From: an uncultured Rhodospirillales bacterium
GTDB taxonomy: Bacteria; Pseudomonadota; Alphaproteobacteria; Acetobacterales; Acetobacteraceae
Length of the DNA: 44,246 bases
Reading direction: 5' to 3'
Assembly (NCBI GenBank): GCA_903844135.1
Contig: CAIMSN010000080.1
Location: forward strand, 1-44,246
Notes under the pieces: generated by a model
The model's database searches: none
Told to the model about the DNA's origin: nothing
The model's input: the letters and a program-made list of their open reading frames with translations, nothing else
Part shown: piece by piece, positions 6,909 through 12,943 of the stretch
How the letters are laid out: each line of letters starts with the position of its first letter
Position numbering within the stretch: the first letter of the stretch is position 1
Program-made: the position numbers and the translations under genes

Positions 6909-8045
6909 ATGAACGCGCCAATCCGCAGCACAGACGCGCTGATCGCCGCCGGCCTGGTCGCCGCCGGCGATCGCCGGGCGCTCGACCGCGTCGCGGAGCG
7001 CTACGCCACGCTGATCCCGACCGCCTTCCGCGCGCTGATCGCCGATCCGGACGACCCGATCGGCCGGCAGACCATCCCGCACCCGTCCGAGATCGAGACC
7101 GCCGCGCACGAGCGCGCCGACCCGATCGGCGACGACGCCCTCTCCCCGGTGCCCGGCATCGTGCATCGCTACGCCGATCGCGCGCTGCTCAAGCCGCTGC
7201 TGGTGTGTCCGCTCTATTGCCGGTTCTGCTTCCGGCGCGAGCATGTCGGCCCGGATGGCGGCCTGCTCGACGAGGCCGCCCTCGCGCGCGCGCTCGACTG
7301 GCTCGCCACCCATCCGGCGATCACCGAGGTGATCCTCACCGGCGGCGACCCGCTGATGCTCTCGCCGCGACGCCTGGGCCGGATCGTCGCAGCGCTCGAC
7401 GCGATGCCGCACGTGACCACGATCCGGGTGCATTCCCGTGTGCCCACCGCCGATCCCGATCGGGTCACCGAAGCGCTGGCCGACGCGCTGCACACCGACA
7501 AGGCGATGTGGCTGGTGCTGCATGCCAACCACGCCCGCGAACTCGGCGCGGACGCCCGCGCCGCGATCCGCCGCGTGCAGGCGCGCGCCATCCCGGTGCT
7601 CGGGCAGTCGGTTCTGCTGCGCGGCGTCAACGACAGCGAAGCAGCGCTGGAGGCGCTGTTCCGCGCCATGGTCGTCGCCCGGATCAAGCCGTACTACCTG
7701 CATCAGCTCGATCCCGCCCCCGGCACCGCGCGGTTCCATGTCCCGATCGACGAAGGCCGCGCCCTGCTCGCCGCGCTGCGCGGCCGCGTCACCGGCCTGG
7801 CCTGGCCGACCTACGTGCTCGATATCCCGGGCGGCCACGGCAAGGTGCCGATCGGTCCGGACTACCTCGATCGCGACGCAAGCGTCGTGCGCGATCCGCA
7901 GGGCCAGCCGCATCAGCTTGCGCCCCATTCGCTTGCGACGAAGACGGCATTGGCGCTAGAAGCCCGCTCTTCTTCTCTACCAGCAGGGCTCGACGATGAA
8001 GCAGCAGGCCAACCTGATCCGCGCCGGACAGGTGATCGAGCATGA
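6909..8045 (+). CDS. epmB: EF-P beta-lysylation lysine 2,3-aminomutase EpmB
   Basis: A radical-SAM, PLP-dependent aminomutase that converts alpha-lysine to (R)-beta-lysine for EpmA. The [4Fe-4S]/SAM motif CPLYCRFC places Cys at residues 100, 104 and 107; the TGGDPLML segment near residue 140 and the HQLDPAPGTARF segment near 265 are typical. The 378 residues include a C-terminal tail of about 40 beyond the usual end (near PIGPDYL), whose last 17 codons overlap the efp gene. The ATG at 6909 is chosen over one at 6873 because it starts the conserved N terminus and leaves a 49-base divergent gap to epmA. Confidence 0.92.
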   Translation: MNAPIRSTDALIAAGLVAAGDRRALDRVAERYATLIPTAFRALIADPDDPIGRQTIPHPSEIETAAHERADPIGDDALSPVPGIVHRYADRALLKPLLVCPLYCRFCFRREHVGPDGGLLDEAALARALDWLATHPAITEVILTGGDPLMLSPRRLGRIVAALDAMPHVTTIRVHSRVPTADPDRVTEALADALHTDKAMWLVLHANHARELGADARAAIRRVQARAIPVLGQSVLLRGVNDSEAALEALFRAMVVARIKPYYLHQLDPAPGTARFHVPIDEGRALLAALRGRVTGLAWPTYVLDIPGGHGKVPIGPDYLDRDASVVRDPQGQPHQLAPHSLATKTALALEARSSSLPAGLDDEAAGQPDPRRTGDRA

Positions 8046-8562
8046 CGGGCGACGCTGGACCGTCCTGAAGCAGCAGATCATCACCCCGGGCAAAGGCGGC
8101 GCCTTCATCCAGGTCGAGATGCGCGACCTCAAGACCGGCAACAAGACCAACGAGCGCTGGCGCACCGCCGACACCGTCGAACGGCTGATGACCGAGGACA
8201 AGGAGTTCACCTACTCCTACACCGACGGCACCAACCTCGTGCTGATGGACCCCGAGACCTTCGAGCAGACCATGATCCCGGCCGACATCCTCGGCGACGG
8301 CGTGGCGTTCCTGCAGGACAACATGACCGTCAACGTCAAGCTGGTCGAAGGCGACCCGGTGGCGATGGACCTGCCGCCGCACGTCACCCTCGAGATCGTC
8401 GAGGCCGATCCGGTGGTGAAGGGACAGACGGCGTCGTCGTCCTACAAGCCGGCCAAGCTCTCCAACGGCGTGAAGACCATGGTGCCGCCGTTCATCGAGG
8501 CGGGGGAGAGGATCGTCGTACGGACTGACGATTCCTCTTATGTCGAGCGCGCCAAGGGGTAG
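7996..8562 (+). CDS. efp: Elongation factor P
   Basis: A 188-residue translation factor that relieves ribosome stalling at polyproline. Three beta-barrel domains are evident in the usual order. The modification loop TPGKGGAF carries Lys33, the expected site of beta-lysylation (E. coli K34). Its start lies 50 bases inside the 3' end of epmB, so epmB and efp are probably one transcript. Several window proteins contain long proline runs (TolA, the OmpA-like protein at 9.6 kb) and are plausible EF-P-dependent clients; that is inference. Confidence 0.97.
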   Translation: MKQQANLIRAGQVIEHDGRRWTVLKQQIITPGKGGAFIQVEMRDLKTGNKTNERWRTADTVERLMTEDKEFTYSYTDGTNLVLMDPETFEQTMIPADILGDGVAFLQDNMTVNVKLVEGDPVAMDLPPHVTLEIVEADPVVKGQTASSSYKPAKLSNGVKTMVPPFIEAGERIVVRTDDSSYVERAKG

Positions 8563-8567
8563 GAAGG

Positions 8568-8610
8568 CCAGGGTTTCACCCTGGACCCGACCAGGGGCGG
8601 TCGCCCCTGG
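8568..8610 (+). terminator. Tandem GC hairpins after efp
   Basis: Two perfect hairpins in tandem: CCAGGGT/ACCCTGG (8568-8584, three-base loop) and CCAGGGGCG/CGCCCCTGG (8591-8610, two-base loop), each followed by ACCC. No T-run follows, so a rho-independent role is uncertain. The form matches short GC-rich intergenic palindromes often seen between genes in Acetobacteraceae-like genomes (from general knowledge). Confidence 0.55.
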
Positions 8611-8636
8611 ACCCCAATAGAACGAGGGCAGTCCTG

Positions 8637-9509
8637 ATGGCGATGCGGCTTTCTCCCGTGATGACGGTCATGCAGAACGCCGCGCAGAAGGCGGCGCGGC
8701 GGCTGCTGCGCGACTTCAACGAAGTCGAGCAACTCCAGGTCAGCATCAAGGGACCGGGCGATTTCGTCACCCAGGCCGACATGCGCGCCGAGACCACCAT
8801 CCGCGAGGAGCTGACACGCGCCCGCCCCGGCTACGCCTTCCTGATGGAAGAGAGCGGCGCGTCCGGATCGGAGAATTGGTCCTGGCGCTGGGTGGTCGAT
8901 CCGCTCGACGGCACCACCAACTTCCTGCACGGCATCCCGCATTGGGCGATCAGCATCGGCCTGCAGAAGCGCCTGCCCGGCGGCGGCGCGGAAATCGCCG
9001 CGGCCCTGGTTTACAACCCGGCCGGCAACGAGATGTTCTGGGCCGAGAAGGGCGTCGGCGCCTACCTCAACGAGCGACGGCTGCGCGTCTCGGCACGGCG
9101 CGACATGCTCGACTGCCTGTTCGCCACCGGAATCCCGTTCGCCGCCACCAGCAACCAGCGCAAGCTGCCGTTCGCCCGCACCCTGGGCGCGATGATGCCG
9201 CAGGTCGCCGGCATAAGGCGCTTCGGCTCGGCGGCGCTCGATCTGTGCTGGACCGCCGCCGGCCGCTATGACGGATTCTGGGAGCTCGGGCTCAAACCCT
9301 GGGACTGCGCCGCCGGCATCCTGGTGGTGCGCGAGGCGGGCGGCTTCGTCACCGATCCGCACAATACCGAATCCCAGGCGATGGAGTCGGAATGCCACGT
9401 GATCGCCGGCAACGCCCACATGCACCCGCGTCTGCGCGAGCTGGTGCTGGCCGGCATCTCGCCGAGCCCGCCCGCTGCGGCTGCAGCTGCCGCTCCGAGC
9501 GGCGATTGA
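8637..9509 (+). CDS. suhB: Inositol monophosphatase family protein (SuhB-like)
   Basis: A 290-residue Mg-dependent sugar/inositol phosphatase. Family motifs in order: GDFVTQADMRAE near residue 41, MEESGA near 69, the metal-binding WVVDPLDGTTNF near 84, and KPWDCAAGILVVREAGG near 220 with the third metal-binding Asp. Length is slightly long because of an Ala/Pro-rich tail. A GAGGG site lies eight bases before the ATG. SuhB in E. coli also assists rRNA antitermination; whether this protein does so cannot be told. It precedes the envelope cassette on the same strand. Confidence 0.9.
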   Translation: MAMRLSPVMTVMQNAAQKAARRLLRDFNEVEQLQVSIKGPGDFVTQADMRAETTIREELTRARPGYAFLMEESGASGSENWSWRWVVDPLDGTTNFLHGIPHWAISIGLQKRLPGGGAEIAAALVYNPAGNEMFWAEKGVGAYLNERRLRVSARRDMLDCLFATGIPFAATSNQRKLPFARTLGAMMPQVAGIRRFGSAALDLCWTAAGRYDGFWELGLKPWDCAAGILVVREAGGFVTDPHNTESQAMESECHVIAGNAHMHPRLRELVLAGISPSPPAAAAAAAPSGD

Positions 9510-9552
9510 GCCGAGGTTGACGCACCATGCGGCTCCTTTACGGTCCCGCGCG

Positions 9553-10353
9553 ATGCTGACTCCGCCCTTCCGCCACGTCCTGTTCGCGACCGCGCTGTCC
9601 GCGGCCTGCCTCTCGACCGTCATCGCGCGCCAGCCCGCCATCGCGCAGACCACCACCAGCCAGAGCGCGCTCGACGCGCTCGGCCCGACCGAGAAACCGT
9701 CGGCCGGCAAGAGCAAGACCAGAAAGACCCAGGCGGTCCACCATGGCGCCGTCCACGCCAGGCAGGGCCCGCCCGCCCATGCCGCCGCGAAACCGCCGGC
9801 GAAGCGCCAGGCCTCCGGACATGCGCCGGCGGCGACGATCCCGGCGGGTCCGCCGGCCGCCCCGGTGTTCACGGCACCGGTGATCAACGTGCCGCTGCAT
9901 CCGCCGGCGCCGCCGCCGCCGGTGCCGGTGGTGCAGACCGCGACCGGGTCGGCCACGCCGATCGATGACGGGGTGCGGATCGGCTTCGGCGACGCCAGCG
10001 CCGACCTCAATCCGCGCACGATGCAGGCGCTGCACGATTTCGCCGCCACGGTGAAGGCCAACCCGGATGCCCGCGCGATCCTCGACGCCGCCGCCGCCGG
10101 CAGCCCCGACGACCCGTCGACGCCGCGCCGTCTGGCGCTGTCGCGCGGGCTCGCCGCCCGCGCGGTGCTGATCAATGACGGGATCGCATCGACCCGTATC
10201 TATGTCAGGATGGACCCGCGCGCCGAGGCCGGCTCTGACCATGTCGACCTTCGCCTCGAACGCAACGACCAGAACACGACCCAAAGCGCGACGACACCGA
10301 CGACCACCCCGCCTGCCGTATCGACCCCAGCCCCCGGATCGACCCCGCCATGA
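9553..10353 (+). CDS. Secreted OmpA-like domain protein
   Basis: A 266-residue protein with a signal peptide (cleavage near AIAQ), a long low-complexity Lys/Ala/His/Pro linker (about residues 35-130, including PPAPPPPVPVV), and a C-terminal OmpA-like alpha/beta domain: IGFGDASADLNPRTMQAL, then PDDPSTPRRLALSRGLAAR and ASTRIYVRMDP. The RR-LALSR helix sits where OmpA-like domains contact peptidoglycan. Start: a TTG at 9517 is in frame, but the ATG at 9553 begins the signal peptide. Its stop overlaps the next gene's ATG (ATGA), so the cassette is translationally coupled. Confidence 0.8.
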   Translation: MLTPPFRHVLFATALSAACLSTVIARQPAIAQTTTSQSALDALGPTEKPSAGKSKTRKTQAVHHGAVHARQGPPAHAAAKPPAKRQASGHAPAATIPAGPPAAPVFTAPVINVPLHPPAPPPPVPVVQTATGSATPIDDGVRIGFGDASADLNPRTMQALHDFAATVKANPDARAILDAAAAGSPDDPSTPRRLALSRGLAARAVLINDGIASTRIYVRMDPRAEAGSDHVDLRLERNDQNTTQSATTPTTTPPAVSTPAPGSTPP

Positions 10354-11528
10354 CCCGCCCGACCACCTACGTGATCCGGATGCTGATCTTCCTGGCGCTG
10401 GTCGGTGCGGCGGTCGCTGCCCTGTTTCCGGTCCTGCTGGCCGCCTTCCGCAATAATCCGGTGCTCGACGGTCTGATCCTCGGCGTCCTGGCCCTCGGGA
10501 TCATCTGGAACCTGGTCATGGTCTGGCGGCTGTCGCCGGAAGTGCGCTGGATCGAGACGCTGCGCCAGCCGCGCGCCGGCCTCGCCCCGCCCAGCCCGCC
10601 CCGGCTGCTGGCGCCGATGGCGTCGATGCTCGCCACGCGCAACCGCGCCGACCGGCTGGTGCTGTCCACGCCGGCGATGCGGTCGCTGCTCGACAGCCTC
10701 TCCTCGCGTCTGGACGAGAGCCGCGAACTGTCGCGCTACATGACCGGGCTGCTGATCTTTCTCGGCCTGCTCGGCACCTTCTGGGGCCTGCTCAAGACCG
10801 TTCATTCCATCAGCGGCATCATCGCCAACATGAGCGTCGGTTCCGGCGACGTGACGCAGATGTTCGACCAGTTGAAGTCCGGCCTGGCCGAGCCGCTCGC
10901 CGGCATGGGCACCGCCTTCTCCGCCTCGATGTTCGGCCTGGCGGGCTCCCTGGTGCTGGGCTTTCTCGACCTGACCGCCGGCCAGGCGCAGAACCGCTTC
11001 TTCAACGAGCTCGAGGAGTGGCTGGCCGGCATCACCCGCTTCTCCTCCGGCTTTGCCGCCGCCGAGGGCGAGGCGCCGATTCCCGCCTACGTGCAGGCGC
11101 TGCTCGAACAGACCGCGGAAAACCTCGACGGGCTCCAGGGCGTGCTCGCCCGCGCCGAGGATGGCCGCCATGCCCACAACCAGACCATGGCCACGCTGTC
11201 CGACCGGATCGGCGGCCTGACCGAGCTGCTGCGCGCCAACCAACAGCTCATGCTGCGCGTCGCCGAGACGCAGTCGGCCCTGGCGCCGGCGCTGAACCGG
11301 CTGGCCGATCCTGCCGGCGCCGAGGCGAACGGCGGCCAGGAACTGCGCTCGATCGAGCGGCTGCTGCAGCGGCTGATCGCGGAGACCGACCAGGGCCGTA
11401 CCCAGAGCACCGCCGAGCTGCGCAACGAGCTGCGCGTGCTGACCCGCACCGTCGCCGCTGCGTCCGGGCAGCAGCTTGGGCACCAGGCCGGGCAGCCGGG
11501 CGGGCCGACCTTCACGCCGCGGCCCTGA
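10350..11528 (+). CDS. MotA/TolQ/ExbB-like inner-membrane protein
   Basis: A 392-residue protein with about four membrane segments (near residues 9-33, 41-61, 130-150 and 188-210). The third contains GLLGTFWGLLKTV, the conserved GT-WG motif of the proton-channel fold shared by MotA, TolQ and ExbB. Beyond residue 215 lies a roughly 175-residue, Gln/Glu/Leu-rich cytoplasmic tail with coiled-coil character (ETAENLDGLQGVLARAED, RSIERLLQRLIAETD). No flagellar genes are nearby, so this is not simply flagellar MotA. It pairs with the MotB-like gene ten bases downstream; function unknown. Confidence 0.85.
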   Translation: MTRPTTYVIRMLIFLALVGAAVAALFPVLLAAFRNNPVLDGLILGVLALGIIWNLVMVWRLSPEVRWIETLRQPRAGLAPPSPPRLLAPMASMLATRNRADRLVLSTPAMRSLLDSLSSRLDESRELSRYMTGLLIFLGLLGTFWGLLKTVHSISGIIANMSVGSGDVTQMFDQLKSGLAEPLAGMGTAFSASMFGLAGSLVLGFLDLTAGQAQNRFFNELEEWLAGITRFSSGFAAAEGEAPIPAYVQALLEQTAENLDGLQGVLARAEDGRHAHNQTMATLSDRIGGLTELLRANQQLMLRVAETQSALAPALNRLADPAGAEANGGQELRSIERLLQRLIAETDQGRTQSTAELRNELRVLTRTVAAASGQQLGHQAGQPGGPTFTPRP

Positions 11529-11538
11529 GCGCCGGATC

Positions 11539-12519
11539 GTGAGACGGCGCAGCAACCGCGGCAACGGACTCGACGCCTGGCCCGGCTACGTGGACGCCCT
11601 GTCCACGCTGCTGATGGTCATCATCTTCGTGCTGCTGGTGTTCGTGCTGGCGCAGGCCTTCCTGTCGGCGGCGCTGAGCGGCCGGCAGACCGCGCTCGAC
11701 AGACTGACCCGGGAGATGGCGCAGCTCACGCAGTTGCTGTCGATGGAAAAGGGCAAGAGCCAGGCGCTTGAACTCTCGGTCGCCAGCCTGAAGGCGCAGC
11801 ACGACAGGGATGCCGCCGCGGCCGGCGCCCTATCGGCGCAGGTGAGCGCCGACAACGCCCAGATCGCGTCGCAGACCAAGCTCACCACCGACGCGCAGGC
11901 GCAGGTCACGCTGCTGAACCAGCAGCTCGCCGAACTGCAGAAGCAGCTCGCCGCCATCACCCAGGCGCTCGACATCTCGCAGGCCGGCCTCAAGGACCGC
12001 GACGCCAAGATCACCGATCTCGGCAACAAGCTGAACCTGGCGCTGGCCGACAAGGTCGAGGAATTGAAGCGCTATCGCAGCGAATTCTTCGGCCGGCTGT
12101 CGGCGCTGCTGGCGAACCGGCCCGGCATCCACGTGGTCGGCGACCGGTTCGTGTTCCAGAGCGAGGTGCTGTTCCCGCCCGGCAGCGCCGAGCTGTCGGC
12201 GGCCGGCCGCGAGCAGATCAGGACCCTGGCCAAGACGCTCAAGCAGATCGCCGCCGAGATCCCCAAGGACGTGCCCTGGATCCTGCGCGTCGACGGCCAC
12301 GCCGATCGCCAGCCGATCGCCAACACCGCCTTCCCGACCAACTGGGAACTGTCCGCGGCCCGCGCCATCACCGTGGTCAAGCTGCTGGTGGCCGAAGGGG
12401 TGAAGCCGCAGAACCTGGCCGCCACCGGCTTCTCGCAGTTCCAGCCGCTCGACACCGGAAACAGCCAGGAAGCCTTCGCCCGCAACCGCCGGATCGAGCT
12501 GCGGCTGACGGATCGCTAG
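11539..12519 (+). CDS. MotB/OmpA-like peptidoglycan-binding protein
   Basis: A 326-residue protein with a short basic cytoplasmic N terminus, one membrane helix (WPGYVDALSTLLMVIIFVLL), a periplasmic coiled coil (about residues 55-185), and a C-terminal OmpA-family domain (VLFPPGSAELSAAGREQIRT, DGHADRQPI, NWELSAARA, NRRIELRLT). The Asp of YVDALST at the head of the helix sits where MotB has its proton-accepting Asp. The start is taken as GTG at 11539, ten bases after the preceding stop; an upstream TTG at 11476 is in frame but overlaps that gene. Best read as the stator partner of the previous protein. Confidence 0.87.
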   Translation: MRRRSNRGNGLDAWPGYVDALSTLLMVIIFVLLVFVLAQAFLSAALSGRQTALDRLTREMAQLTQLLSMEKGKSQALELSVASLKAQHDRDAAAAGALSAQVSADNAQIASQTKLTTDAQAQVTLLNQQLAELQKQLAAITQALDISQAGLKDRDAKITDLGNKLNLALADKVEELKRYRSEFFGRLSALLANRPGIHVVGDRFVFQSEVLFPPGSAELSAAGREQIRTLAKTLKQIAAEIPKDVPWILRVDGHADRQPIANTAFPTNWELSAARAITVVKLLVAEGVKPQNLAATGFSQFQPLDTGNSQEAFARNRRIELRLTDR

Positions 12520-12559
12520 AGCACGGTCCGTTCGCCTAGGCTCACGCCCCGTGCTCTAG
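12516..12559. terminator. Palindrome at the end of the MotB-like gene
   Basis: Ten-base perfect arms CTAGAGCACG (12516-12525) and CGTGCTCTAG (12550-12559) flank a 24-base centre with further local symmetry around GCCTAGGC. The left arm contains the TAG stop codon of the MotB-like gene. It lies between convergent genes and may terminate from both sides, although no T-run is present. Confidence 0.5.
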
Positions 12560-12574
12560 CCTGTTGTTTCAGCG

Positions 12575-12619
12575 AGCATCTGTATCCGATCGAACGATTC
12601 CGTTCGATCGGATGATGCT
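12575..12619. terminator. Long perfect palindrome between convergent genes
   Basis: Arms ATCCGATCGAAC (12584-12595) and GTTCGATCGGAT (12602-12613) form a 12-pair stem with a six-base loop; outer arms AGCATC (12575-12580) and GATGCT (12614-12619) extend it with a three-base bulge. It resembles extragenic palindromic repeats of alphaproteobacteria and may be a bidirectional terminator or transcript stabiliser. Confidence 0.55.
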
Positions 12620-12651
12620 CTAGGCGGGGCGGTATCCCGCCCGGTCGCTCT

Positions 12652-12906
12652 CTAGGGTGCGAGCGCGTCGATCTGCTTTTCCAGCGCGGCGACCGCGGCC
12701 ACGAAATCCGGCGCCCGACCGGAGAGCGCGGCAAGGCCGGCCACCACACCGGCCTGCAGCTTCAGCGCCTTCACGGCGAGGCCGAGCGTCTCGGCGGCGG
12801 ACGGCGCGGAGAGGTCGTGCGCGCCGAGAGCGTCGGCACCGCCATGCACCACACCGTTATTATCGGTCGGCGATTTGTTCGCTCCGATGCCGCCATGCAT
12901 GCTCAT
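12652..12906 (-). CDS. Small hypothetical protein
   Basis: An 84-residue protein beginning MSMHGGIGANKSPTDNNG, with an Ala/Leu-rich helical second half ending AALEKQIDALAP. No family is recognised and no signal peptide or membrane helix is seen. The ATG at 12906 is chosen because AGAGGAG lies nine bases upstream; longer starts at 12933 and 13005 lack such a site, and the latter overlaps the regulator gene. Codon use is like its neighbours. It follows the regulator gene on the same strand, so it may be co-transcribed. Confidence 0.55.
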   Translation of the reverse strand: MSMHGGIGANKSPTDNNGVVHGGADALGAHDLSAPSAAETLGLAVKALKLQAGVVAGLAALSGRAPDFVAAVAALEKQIDALAP

Positions 12907-12943
12907 CGGCGCGATCTCCTCTGTTGGCGACATGGCGCGTCCA

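Noticed and set aside
5861-7999. Long open frames of about 700 codons on both strands across epmA/epmB
   Set aside because: Arg/Ala/Pro-rich shadow translations; EpmA and EpmB read cleanly in other frames with catalytic motifs.
9553-12519. A Zorya anti-phage system
   Set aside because: MotA- and MotB-like genes with a long tail are suggestive, but no ZorC, ZorD or ZorE gene is adjacent; neighbours are suhB and a secreted OmpA-like gene, so a defence label is not supported.
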